Shown: piece by piece, positions 7,801 to 14,736 of the stretch
Layout of the letters: each line of letters starts with the position of its first letter
Position numbering within the stretch: position 1 is the first letter of the stretch
Origin: Promethearchaeota archaeon
GTDB taxonomy: Archaea; Asgardarchaeota; Lokiarchaeia; Sigyniarchaeales; SOKP01
DNA length: 32,312 nt
Assembly: GCA_018238625.1 (NCBI GenBank)
Contig: JABCSY010000046.1
Span: 1 to 32,312 of the forward strand
Direction of reading: 5' to 3'
Notes under the pieces: generated by a model
What the model saw: the letters and a program-made list of their open reading frames with translations, nothing else
Told to the model about the DNA's origin: nothing
Databases searched by the model: none
Position numbers and translations under genes: made by a program

Positions 7801-8384
7801 TTAAATTTGATTATCAATGCATCACCATCTACATCTCCAAAGCTACTGGTTAGACCTGAAACATAATAATTGCCTAATGAGTCCTCAAAGATATGCATCC
7901 CATAATCATATTCTGGACCTCCCCACGTTATATTAAAGATTTCATTACCCATTGTATCAAAATTTATAATTACTACATCTCCATCAGTATCACCTAAACT
8001 TTTTGTAAAACCAACAATATAGATGTTATCAGAAGCATCAATATATATATCATTGCCTCTATCATCATTATTTCCCCCCCAAGTTTTAACCCACATTTCT
8101 TGTCCATTGATACTATACTTTGAAAGAATTATATCACAAATATCTGAGCCTGTTGTATCGGTGGACCCTACTAGATAGACATAATTTTGGGAATCTGTTG
8201 CGACTTCCGCGCCATAATCATTATAAATACTCCCCCATGTTGAATTCCAAGCATATTCATAGTCTTCTGCAGAACTATTGCTTTTAAGAAAATTATACTT
8301 GATGTCATCAGAATATTGATTTGAAAAAAATATTCCAAAGGAAAAGCCTAACATCAACAGGAGAAGAATAAGCATGTTATACAT
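4842..8384 (-). CDS. Secreted seven-bladed beta-propeller plus Ig-like repeat surface protein
   Basis: An 1180-residue cell-surface protein. A hydrophobic signal sequence (MLILLLLMLGFSFGIFF) opens it. About residues 40-410 hold seven SBBP-type repeats, each built around W-x-x-TWGG, D-S-x-x-N-x-Y-x-x-G and a closing LLKYD-type strand, enough for one seven-bladed propeller. Eight Ig-like modules of about 90 residues follow, each with D-x-x-WY-x-LD-x-G, GTIDQ-x-EW, GTV-x-I-x-FYA-x-D and a closing V-x-KD. The C-terminus is PGIPGYNL, a hydrophobic helix, then KRKLKK, a sorting/anchor tail shared with two neighbours. Many N-x-S/T sites suit glycosylation. It probably binds a ligand at the tip and is held off the cell by the stalk. 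Modules 4 and 7 are nearly identical at DNA level. A TATA-like GTATAAATA lies about 80 bases upstream of the ATG. Confidence 0.92.
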   Translation of the reverse strand: MYNMLILLLLMLGFSFGIFFSNQYSDDIKYNFLKSNSSAEDYEYAWNSTWGSIYNDYGAEVATDSQNYVYLVGSTDTTGSDICDIILSKYSINGQEMWVKTWGGNNDDRGNDIYIDASDNIYIVGFTKSLGDTDGDVVIINFDTMGNEIFNITWGGPEYDYGMHIFEDSLGNYYVSGLTSSFGDVDGDALIIKFNSIFEEQWNVTWGGSDQDIANKAEIGSNNYLYAVGHSDSVASPGSSDVVLLKYDLDGNYQWERTWGTSFAQRGSSLALDSNDNVYITGHTFGHPASSGKGHLLKYDADGNYQWERIWGVNGEYGNYFYRIIIDDKDDLYISGCTKSYGIPNNYDALLLNYDTSGNQNWYKYWAGTEFDATPGLCMDSIGNIYIAGNTETDSAGGYDILLLKYRNTLGLDISIISPISNNLYGTIAPDFNINIDDPDYDFTWYSLDGGSTNVYSNETTGTIDQTEWDKQGNGTVTITFYANNSLGNEGQAEVTVRKDILSPLITINSPSENQVCGVDAPTFDLTILEHEIDSTWYTLDYGNINISFSGSAGTIDQTEWVKKGGGTVPIRFYANDSLGNVDFSEVIVVKDLISPIVSINSPSVNELFGSIPPDFNLTVIESNLESMWFTLDSGATNITFGSLIGTIDQIEWNKQGNGTVTIIFYARDEGGNEGFAEIIVRKDINFPLITINAPITNDIFELQSPQYDISVAEPNIDTMWYTLDNGITTTLFTEFTGTIDQTEWNKFGNGTLTIIFYANDSTGNIGQASVKIHKDVLGPIITINSPQDDDIFGFNVPNYDLSIEEFNLDSIWYSFDYGMTVLPLYTLTGTLDQAEWETKGSGTIPIRFYANDSLGHESFTDVLVVKDLTIALITINSPSAGDVFGHSSPEYDISIFESNLDSYWYTLNGGVTNITITSFTGTIDQSEWDSHGNGSIIIRFYAKDEGGNEGFAEITVWKDINIPLITINNPKTDDFFGLQPPQYDISVVEPNIDTMWYTLDNGITTTSFTEFTGTIDQTEWDKFADGIVTIRFYIRDKGDNEAFSEVSVNKDLIAPVITINEPELGDIFVDYPPIYSITIDETSLYSFWYSLDDGQTNYSISELTGAIGQDAWDSLSDGHVTLRFYAKDEAGNVGQSSITITKRTTPGPIPPGIPGYNLIALIGVTLGVTLILAKRKLKK
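5313..5512 (-). repeat. Near-identical 200-base block, copy A (partner 6141-6340)
   Basis: Aligned by eye without gaps to 6141-6340, it shows about 17 differences in 200 bases, most in the last third, while the core is almost unchanged. The offset of 828 bases is a whole number of codons and equals three Ig-like modules. Other module pairs are far more diverged, which points to recent duplication or gene conversion. Confidence 0.85.
6141..6340 (-). repeat. Near-identical 200-base block, copy B (partner 5313-5512)
   Basis: Second copy of the block described at 5313-5512. It encodes most of Ig-like module 4 of the propeller surface protein, including the IDTMWYTLDNGITTT segment also present in module 7. 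Confidence 0.85.
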
Positions 8385-8415
8385 TATTTTTTTGTTTTTA
8401 ATTTTTCATCACTTC

Positions 8416-8440
8416 TTTGATTTTTGTCAAAATAGTTATT
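8416..8440 (-). promoter_or_regulatory. 25-base upstream element shared with the second surface gene
   Basis: This block matches 13221-13245 at 24 of 25 positions. It contains the inverted repeat TTTGA/TCAAA around a short A/T core. Here it lies 32 bases upstream of the ATG, between the start codon and a TATA-like sequence at about 8459-8469. Related sequence continues toward the TATA box in both genes. It could be a 5'-leader element or operator for co-regulation, or simply ancestry shared by duplication. Confidence 0.55.
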
Positions 8441-8577
8441 GAATAAATAGGGTTAGCTTCTATTTATACTTTATTTAGAAGAGGAATATAAAAGAATCGT
8501 ACCCTTACTTACAATGATATTACGGAAAATAGCCTATTTTACCCGTTTTAGGATGTGCTAATTTTTTGATTTACCAA

Positions 8578-8835
8578 TTAGGAAGAATAAAAAAAGGCAA
8601 ACCAAGATAAAATCGGGAAACTGATCAAAGTTAGGAAAATTATCGCATTTATGACATAATAGTCTGCAGAGCTAATTGCCGGAAGGAACAGATCACCGAT
8701 CCCATCAAAGCTATACATTATTTCGGTTTGAATTAAAAAAGCTAATACGATTCCATAACTAAATCCAACTAATAGTTTGAACTCTCTGGTGGAATGCTTT
8801 TCTGAAGCTTCTTTTGATAAATTTATAAGATACAT
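8578..8835 (-). CDS. Small membrane protein, hypothetical
   Basis: An 85-residue protein with a charged N-terminal segment (LSKEASEKHSTREFK) and two predicted membrane helices, about residues 21-41 (LLVGFSYGIVLAFLIQ) and 62-83 (VINAIIFLTLISFPILSWFAFF). A loop of about 20 residues with acidic DGIGD lies between them. I do not recognise a family. The hydrophobic pattern and good start support a real gene. It stands alone, divergent from the toxin-antitoxin pair with about 100 bases between the two starts. No clear ribosome binding site is visible. Confidence 0.5.
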   Translation of the reverse strand: MYLINLSKEASEKHSTREFKLLVGFSYGIVLAFLIQTEIMYSFDGIGDLFLPAISSADYYVINAIIFLTLISFPILSWFAFFYSS

Positions 8836-8894
8836 GCGTACTAATAAAGTTGTTATTGCTGTAAGTTTTTCAACAAATTAAACATCCATTTTCG

Positions 8895-8926
8895 TATACT
8901 CGAAAAATTTAAATATTTCGAGTATA
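8895..8926 (+). promoter_or_regulatory. Perfect 11-base inverted repeat enclosing a TATA box (toxin-antitoxin operator)
   Basis: TATACTCGAAA (8895-8905) and TTTCGAGTATA (8916-8926) are perfect reverse complements. The ten-base spacer AATTTAAATA is itself a good archaeal TATA box. Archaeal transcription starts about 25 bases downstream of the box, which falls almost on the ATG at 8939, so the mRNA is probably leaderless. A dimeric AbrB-type antitoxin bound here would cover the box and repress its own promoter. Confidence 0.75.
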
Positions 8927-8938
8927 TTATTATTTATA

Positions 8939-9190
8939 ATGATAACTAACACTGATACCATAATTTTGAAGGTTGGTTCTAAAGGAGAAATCTTTCCCCC
9001 CAAAGAAATTCGAGAAAAACTTGGATTTAAACCGAATCAGCCAATATTATTATACGTTCATCAAGATCAACTAATTGTGAGAAAAATCTACTCCATAGAG
9101 GAGATATTAAATGTTCCACCTAAAACTAAAATAAGCTATCACGCGTGGAAACAATTTAAAGAGGAAATGACTGAGGAATATGAATTATGA
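8939..9190 (+). CDS. AbrB/MazE-family antitoxin (VapB-like)
   Basis: An 83-residue protein with an N-terminal swapped-hairpin AbrB domain (about residues 8-50): ILKVGSKGEIFPPKEIREKLGFKPNQPILLYV followed by the closing strand LIVRKI. That fold binds DNA as a dimer. The C-terminal 30 residues (from about YSIEEILNVPP) are charged and would be the toxin-binding tail. The stop codon overlaps the toxin start (ATGA at 9187-9190), so translation is coupled. The inverted repeat directly upstream is the expected binding site for autorepression. Family and partner fit a VapBC-type module. There is no room for a leader with a ribosome site. Confidence 0.88.
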   Translation: MITNTDTIILKVGSKGEIFPPKEIREKLGFKPNQPILLYVHQDQLIVRKIYSIEEILNVPPKTKISYHAWKQFKEEMTEEYEL

Positions 9191-9678
9191 GGATTTTAAT
9201 CGATACATCCTACTTTTTACCTCTCATTAAAATCGGGATCGAAATCATTCCCGACACGTTCTTGATTGATCTCCTATCTAAATCAAGTAATGACTATTTT
9301 TACTCTACTCTAACTATTTTTGAACTCACTGCGAAAGGTTTAAAATTATCGTCTAAAGGGAATACAATAACTCCCCAAGATATAAGGATTGGAATTGATG
9401 CTATTCAAAACGACTCACGACTCACGGAAAAGCCGTTTACTGATAACCCCTTAATCATTGAATTAGCTTCTCAATTAAAAACATTTCAAAATGACACAAT
9501 CGATTGCTTGATTTTCGCAACTGCTATTTGTACCTGTGATTGTATCATCACAATGGACAAATTCTTTCTCGATCAATTAAACAAATCAAGTAAAGTGCTA
9601 AAAATGGTGAGGGAAATCAATGATAACTTCAAATTCTGGTTTGATGACCTCTCAGGGGATTTAAAATCTTTTAAGTAA
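9187..9678 (+). CDS. PIN-domain toxin, VapC-like ribonuclease
   Basis: A 163-residue PIN domain. The acidic metal-binding set can be followed: D6 in ILIDTSYF, E46 in LTIFELTA, D106 in NDTIDCLIFATA, and D124 in IITMDKFF. PIN toxins of type II systems cut tRNA or rRNA using Mg. The start overlaps the antitoxin stop by four bases. The protein is somewhat longer than the common 130-140 residue VapC, with extra sequence at the C-terminus (FWFDDLSGDLKSFK). The pair probably stabilises this accessory region or responds to stress; the RNA target cannot be read from sequence. Confidence 0.85.
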   Translation: MRILIDTSYFLPLIKIGIEIIPDTFLIDLLSKSSNDYFYSTLTIFELTAKGLKLSSKGNTITPQDIRIGIDAIQNDSRLTEKPFTDNPLIIELASQLKTFQNDTIDCLIFATAICTCDCIITMDKFFLDQLNKSSKVLKMVREINDNFKFWFDDLSGDLKSFK

Positions 9679-9831
9679 ATTTCAATATAACTGAAAAGAA
9701 AAAACATTCTCCAAATACCATCCCATAAAAGAATTTATGATATATAATTGACACTCACATGGTAAGAATTTGATATAAATAATAGCAAATAAAAATTAAA
9801 ACTACTAAAAAAAAAAGTTGAATAGAAAAAT

Positions 9832-12800
9832 TTAGGATTTGAGTCGTTTTCTTATCAAAATCGCAAATATTACACCAAGAGCTCCTAATAAAATGTAGAG
9901 GTCGTAACCGGGAATACCCGGAGGTGTTGGTGGCGGTCCAGCGGCGTCTTTAGTAATTAGCACAGACGATTCTCCAATATTACCCGCCTCATCTTCGGCA
10001 TAAAATCGTAGTGTGACATGGCCATTAGAGATTGCATCCCAAGAAGATTGGTTTATTGAACCAAATAATTCTGTAATAGTATAGTTATGCGCTCCGTTGT
10101 CTAAAGAGTACCAATATTCGTATGAATGTAATTCATCAATTGAAATACTATAAATTGGAGGGTAGCTAACAAATATATCTCCCATTTCCGGTTGGTCAAT
10201 AGTTATTAGCGGTGCAGTTAAGTCCTTTTCAACCTGAACTTCGGCGAAAGCTAGGTTTCCCGCCATGTCTTCTGCGTAGAATTTGATCACAGTCATTCCT
10301 TCTCCAAATTTACCCCACTCAGTCGAATCTATAGTTCCTATTAATCCAATAATTGGGTAGTTTGTTACCCCATCATCCAGAGTATACCACACTGAATCAA
10401 GGTTGGGTTCAACTACTGAAAGCTCGAATCCTGGCGCATTAATTCCAACTACATCGGACATGTCAGGGGAAATGATAGTGATAAGTGGTACATTAATGTC
10501 TTTCCTTACTATAACTTCTGACGAAGCTTTATTATCACCTTCATCTTCAGCAAAAAATCTAATCGTAATGGTACCGTTGCCTTGCTTATCCCATTCTGCT
10601 TGGTTAATCGTCCCCGTCAGGCTACTAATGGTGATATTGATAGCCCCACCATCTATAGTATACCAATATGAATCCAAATTTGATTCTGATATTGAAATAT
10701 CATAAGTTGGAGATGTAGCTCCAAAAACTTCTCCAGTGTTAGGTGAATTAATCGTAATAATCGGAAATATTAAGTCCTTTGCGACTAATATATCAGTAAA
10801 AGATTCATGACCTAAGCTGTCATTCGCATAAAACCTTATCGGAACAGTTCCTCCGCCTTTAGAGTCCCATTCTGCTTGATCTAGTGTTCCCGTGAGAAAA
10901 AAAATCGGGAAGACTGTCACTCCATAATCAAGTGAATACCACATTGAATCGAGATGGAACTCCTCTATCGATATATCGTAATTTGGAGCATTAATTCCAA
11001 TGACATCATCGCTCTGTGGTGAATTAACCGTAATGATTGGTCCTAATACGTCTTTTCGCACGGTTACTGATGCATACCCAATATTATTTGCTGAATCGTT
11101 GGCATAAAATCCAATCGTGACCGTTCCGTTCGAAATTTTATTCCACTCCGATTGCTCGATGGTCCCTGTAAAGCCCGTGAATGGAATAGTCGTAAGTCCG
11201 CCATCCAGCGAGTACCACATGGAATTAAGATCGGGATCATCAATGGATATCTCAAAATCAGGAGCAGTATCTTGAAAGAGTTCAAAGTTAGCTGGTGAAA
11301 TTATGGTTATGTCAACTGGGTTAATGTCTACTTCAAAATAACGAACCTCAGATTCATACATATTATCTATACTATCATTACCAAAAACCTGAATTCGATG
11401 TTGACCATCTGAGGGCATAGGAATTGTGGTATTTTCTAAAATTGTTTTATTTGCTTGTCCATTTAATGAGTAACCTGTCCAAATAAAATCGATATTAGAA
11501 TCGTAGCTCAAGAATAAGCCCTCCTTCAAATTATCACCAATATTATAATTGGGATCCCATGAATACGCAACATCATCAACATACATATTATAACCTCCTG
11601 TAGCCCATTCGCCACTCCAGATCTGAAAACTATCCATTAAAGTTGGAGAACCACGAAAATTATAAGCATAATTACCACCATAAGATGTTCCATTAATTTC
11701 ACAATCCCAACCCTGTGCCATGTCGAATCTGATCTTAAGATGATACATCGCATTTGTATCAAATCCACTCGCTATTATATGTGTACTACTGTCAATATAT
11801 CTAAATTCACCAAAAACATATTGAATAAAAATTGAGTTATCAGAATTACCATCACATACAAAAAGGTTAATTAATTCTGTTGAGTCATCATTCCCGCACC
11901 ATAATTCTATTTCTCCACTTATTTTATCAACACCCCAATTTTGATAAGCTTTTGCCGCACTACCTTGGTTATTGTCATAAAATTCAAGTAGTTTTTTATG
12001 ACCGCCCCATTCAGAAACTATTTTAAAATCAGTATTGGAAGCAGCCACTTTTGACCAACCCGCTGGAACTGAATCATCAGGATCATTTTCAAACGCATAA
12101 GTCGCAGGATAGTATCCGCTCGTCGGTTCGTTGTAGGTTTTATTTTCAGGGGTGATTATATTAATGAAGGGAGTGGCATCTACTGTAAAATGTCTTACAT
12201 CAGATTCAAACATCGTACCGAGGGTATCATTTCCAAACACTTGAATCGTATGGGGTCCGTCACTGGGCATTGGAATTGTAGAATTACCTAGAATTGTCTT
12301 ATTTGCTTGTCCATCAAGAGAGTATCCTTTCCAGATTAAATCTTCAGTTGTATCATAACTAAGAAGCAATCCTTCAAATTTATTGTCTCCAATACTGTAA
12401 TCGGGATCCCAGCTAAATGAAAAGCCGTCCCACAACGAACCGCCCCCGTAATCGCCTACAAGAGTACCCATATAAATTTCTCCAAGTGTTGATAAGTTGT
12501 TTTCAAACTCCAAATTTTCTACACGACCTATTTCATTGCCTTGTTCATCACATACTGTCCAATTAAACTGACCGTTAGTACCAGCATTACAATCGAATGA
12601 CATAGAATGATGGTACCATTCCATATCTAAAGCGGTTATTATCTCAACCCAACTCGAACCGTTATAATACACAATATCTCCGTCGTGTAATTCTAGCATA
12701 ACACTGAACCCTATGGTATTATCTGTAGCTCTAAAGTTTAAATAATGCCTTCTCGTAGCACTTTCATGACGACCCGTAAATATCAAATGAAATTCAATAG

Positions 12801-13218
12801 TTCCGGACGAGTGCGGTTCATCAAAATAATGAACACCCCATGTATTTGCCCCTCCTTGTCCATCATACATATCTAAAACGTTGTAATGCCCTTGAAATAC
12901 TGGTGCAATTCTAATCCAATAATAATTCGATGATCCATAATATTCATCTAGGAACTTAGTGTTTGTTCCATAAGTGATTGGTAATTCATTATCGAAGTTG
13001 TATGTTCCAGGATAATAGCCGTCGTCTGGTTCGATATAGGTCTTATTTTCAGGTGTTATTATTGCGATCTCTCCCGCACTCGATTTAGGATTACTAAAAT
13101 CTTCTGTATCTTGAATTACCCTTGGTGAAGAAAAGAACATTCCCAAGGAGAATCCACACATTACGAGTAGGAGAAAAACCACACTAAACTTATTTTGTTT
13201 ATCTTTAATTTTTATCAC
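9832..13218 (-). CDS. Surface protein with two LamG-like domains and five Ig-like repeats
   Basis: A 1128-residue secreted protein. The start is a GTG. The signal sequence contains VVFLLLVMCGFSLGMFF, closely like the propeller protein's. Two modules of about 280 residues follow; each opens with ITPENKTY and GYYP-x-TY, has a Trp-rich jelly-roll (concanavalin/LamG-like) middle, and closes with GYSL-x-GQANKTIL and a FGND strand. Five Ig-like modules follow, whose last four parallel modules 5-8 of the propeller protein (shared KDVLGPIIT, GHESFTD, SNLDSYWYT). The tail is PGIPGYDL, hydrophobic helix, RKRLKS. Likely role: carbohydrate or matrix binding at the cell surface. A TATA-like TATAAATAC lies about 50 bases upstream. 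The upstream block at 13221-13245 sits immediately before the GTG. Confidence 0.9.
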   Translation of the reverse strand: MIKIKDKQNKFSVVFLLLVMCGFSLGMFFSSPRVIQDTEDFSNPKSSAGEIAIITPENKTYIEPDDGYYPGTYNFDNELPITYGTNTKFLDEYYGSSNYYWIRIAPVFQGHYNVLDMYDGQGGANTWGVHYFDEPHSSGTIEFHLIFTGRHESATRRHYLNFRATDNTIGFSVMLELHDGDIVYYNGSSWVEIITALDMEWYHHSMSFDCNAGTNGQFNWTVCDEQGNEIGRVENLEFENNLSTLGEIYMGTLVGDYGGGSLWDGFSFSWDPDYSIGDNKFEGLLLSYDTTEDLIWKGYSLDGQANKTILGNSTIPMPSDGPHTIQVFGNDTLGTMFESDVRHFTVDATPFINIITPENKTYNEPTSGYYPATYAFENDPDDSVPAGWSKVAASNTDFKIVSEWGGHKKLLEFYDNNQGSAAKAYQNWGVDKISGEIELWCGNDDSTELINLFVCDGNSDNSIFIQYVFGEFRYIDSSTHIIASGFDTNAMYHLKIRFDMAQGWDCEINGTSYGGNYAYNFRGSPTLMDSFQIWSGEWATGGYNMYVDDVAYSWDPNYNIGDNLKEGLFLSYDSNIDFIWTGYSLNGQANKTILENTTIPMPSDGQHRIQVFGNDSIDNMYESEVRYFEVDINPVDITIISPANFELFQDTAPDFEISIDDPDLNSMWYSLDGGLTTIPFTGFTGTIEQSEWNKISNGTVTIGFYANDSANNIGYASVTVRKDVLGPIITVNSPQSDDVIGINAPNYDISIEEFHLDSMWYSLDYGVTVFPIFFLTGTLDQAEWDSKGGGTVPIRFYANDSLGHESFTDILVAKDLIFPIITINSPNTGEVFGATSPTYDISISESNLDSYWYTIDGGAINITISSLTGTINQAEWDKQGNGTITIRFFAEDEGDNKASSEVIVRKDINVPLITIISPDMSDVVGINAPGFELSVVEPNLDSVWYTLDDGVTNYPIIGLIGTIDSTEWGKFGEGMTVIKFYAEDMAGNLAFAEVQVEKDLTAPLITIDQPEMGDIFVSYPPIYSISIDELHSYEYWYSLDNGAHNYTITELFGSINQSSWDAISNGHVTLRFYAEDEAGNIGESSVLITKDAAGPPPTPPGIPGYDLYILLGALGVIFAILIRKRLKS
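9950..11325 (-). repeat. Array of five Ig-like coding repeats
   Basis: Five in-frame units of about 270-280 bases, each with one WY-x-LD or WY-x-ID core. The order of module types matches the last part of the array at 4955-7155, so the stalk was inherited as a block. Confidence 0.85.
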
Positions 13219-13220
13219 TA

Positions 13221-13245
13221 TTTGATTTTTGTCAAAATCGTTATT
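13221..13245 (-). promoter_or_regulatory. 25-base upstream element shared with the first surface gene
   Basis: Identical to 8416-8440 except for one base. It lies directly upstream of the GTG start of the LamG/Ig surface gene, with a TATA-like sequence at about 13265-13275. The third surface gene (starting at 15840) has a TATA-like box at about 15898-15910 but I cannot find this block there. Confidence 0.55.
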
Positions 13246-13366
13246 AAGAAAGTAGGTTAAGCTCGTATTTATAATTATACAATTTCAGTTAATTCCAAAA
13301 AATTAGTGCGTAGTTTTTATTTATTAATTCTAATTAAAAATAACCCATAAAATTAAGTGGTGTAAT

Positions 13367-13783
13367 ATGACAAATAAAGGGAAAAGTGCATTTGGAAAAG
13401 AACTTAATTCAAAACTAGTAGGAGATGCAGGAGAGTATTTGGTTTGTGCTATGTTGAGTCGATTTGGAATTTCTGCTGGATTAATGAAAGAGGGGATTCT
13501 ACATGTAGATATTTTGGCAACTATTGATGGTTCTAAATCGATTAGCATGCAAATTAAGACTTCAGCCCGTTTAGAGAATAATGCTTTTAGTATTAAAACA
13601 AGACCAAAAGCGAGTGAAAATTTCATATTCGTCTTTGTTGAGTGGAAGGATAATGAAGAACCAATCTATTATATCGTTCCTAGTGAATATGTTTATGATA
13701 ACTGGAAACCTAATTATATTAATAAGAATGACATTATCAGTTATAAAGATAGATGGGATATAATTTTTGATTTATTCCGATAA
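13367..13783 (+). CDS. PD-(D/E)XK nuclease-like protein
   Basis: A 138-residue protein with the sequence pattern of small restriction-endonuclease-like folds: an N-terminal helix GDAGEYLVCAML carrying E23, then HVDILAT with D48, and after a hairpin SMQIKTS with Q62 and K64. The E, D, QxK set forms the expected Mg site. The rest is a mixed sheet ending YKDRWDIIFDLFR. Families of this kind appear in mobile or defence contexts and as Holliday-junction or homing-type nucleases, so the role is uncertain. It stands alone, divergent from the LamG/Ig surface gene. AAGTGGTG precedes the ATG at moderate distance. Confidence 0.65.
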   Translation: MTNKGKSAFGKELNSKLVGDAGEYLVCAMLSRFGISAGLMKEGILHVDILATIDGSKSISMQIKTSARLENNAFSIKTRPKASENFIFVFVEWKDNEEPIYYIVPSEYVYDNWKPNYINKNDIISYKDRWDIIFDLFR

Positions 13784-13812
13784 TACTATGAAAAAGAAGA
13801 AAAAAAATTAGA

Positions 13813-13848
13813 TTAGGATTTAAATCGTTTTCTGATTATAATGTCGAG
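13813..13848 (-). pseudogene. Vestigial C-terminal sorting tail of a fourth surface protein
   Basis: On the minus strand this stretch encodes LDIIIRKRFKS followed by a stop. The intact genes at 9832 and 14737 end ILIRKRLKS-stop and LLIRKRLKS-stop. The DNA around the stop is also alike (TTAGGATTT, then CGTTTTCT at matching distance), as is the A-rich sequence beyond it. Upstream of this tail the frame dissolves into homopolymer A/T, so the body of the gene is lost. Confidence 0.65.
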
Positions 13849-14069
13849 AAAAAAAAAAAATATTTTTTTTTAATTAAAATTAATTTTAATCTTCGAAGAA
13901 GAACGAATTGCTAGCTTTTTTATAATAACTTATATTCCAAATTTGTATTAGTATAAGGTTTTCATGAAATTTGAAAGATCTATTTATGATCAAATTTTTC
14001 TTTATTATTCATTCTTGTAATCCGTTTGAAATTAAATCGGGGACTCTTTATTCATAACATCAACTACAA

Positions 14070-14576
14070 ATGGGATTATTAGGTTCTCAAGGAAAAAAAG
14101 TTCTGTTTAAAATATTTAATTCGGATATACTGATATCATTAGAGGTGACAAAAAACATGATGGCACATAATTTATTAATTAATTCATCTCCTATAACTCT
14201 AAAATGGTTAGAGAAACTAGAGAGATTTATCAAAAAAGAAATTAATGTTGATTTAAATATTATAAATCGGAAGTACTGGGCACCCTTAAGAAAACAAGGA
14301 GAACGGAAAAATTTTGCTTATATCCATCCTCAGAAGACACAAATACGAATTGTCTTAGCTTTACCTAAATCTGCAAGTAAGTATCTTAATGATAGCCCAT
14401 CAACTAAAAAATGGCACGACAATTTTCCAGCTCTGTTTGTGATTAAAAACGAGAATGATATTAGAACAGCAATTAGAATTATCAAAGCAATATATTTATT
14501 AACCTACGGAGATATTAATGAAAAACAATATAGAATTCTTATACAGGAAATAATTATAAAATTGACTCTGATTTAA
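14070..14576 (+). CDS. Hypothetical protein, possibly DUF5655-like
   Basis: A 168-residue soluble basic protein. Its middle, YWAPLRKQGERKNFAYIHPQ followed by KTQIRIVLALP, resembles the core of DUF5655-type domains, in which an aromatic Y-x-(A/G)-(F/P)-(K/R) strand is followed by F-x-x-I-x-P-x-K. The family match is from memory and weak. The N-terminal third is helical with a KWLEKLERFIKKEIN segment, and the C-terminal third is helix-rich. No membrane segment or catalytic motif is visible. It lies between the nuclease-like gene and the third surface gene, in an accessory setting. The ATG at 14070 has no clear ribosome site; a leaderless start is possible. Confidence 0.6.
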   Translation: MGLLGSQGKKVLFKIFNSDILISLEVTKNMMAHNLLINSSPITLKWLEKLERFIKKEINVDLNIINRKYWAPLRKQGERKNFAYIHPQKTQIRIVLALPKSASKYLNDSPSTKKWHDNFPALFVIKNENDIRTAIRIIKAIYLLTYGDINEKQYRILIQEIIIKLTLI

Positions 14577-14736
14577 AGTACAACACAAGGGTTATTTTTC
14601 TCGCTATTAACCTTATTTTTTTTATCTAAAATTCAGCTTTATTCATAACTCCTAAGCCGTTTTTTCTGATCATATATTCTTAAACTTGAGGGATCGGTTA
14701 AATAGCTACAGGAAATTAAAAAAAGAAAAAGTTAAT

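Noticed and set aside
4842..13218. Regular repeats as a possible CRISPR array
   Set aside because: Units of about 270-280 bases are in frame, diverged and encode Ig-like domains; there are no short identical repeats with unique spacers.
13330..13626. Minus-strand 98-residue ORF over the nuclease-like gene
   Set aside because: Antisense to a forward gene with clear nuclease motifs; the minus translation has no domain pattern.
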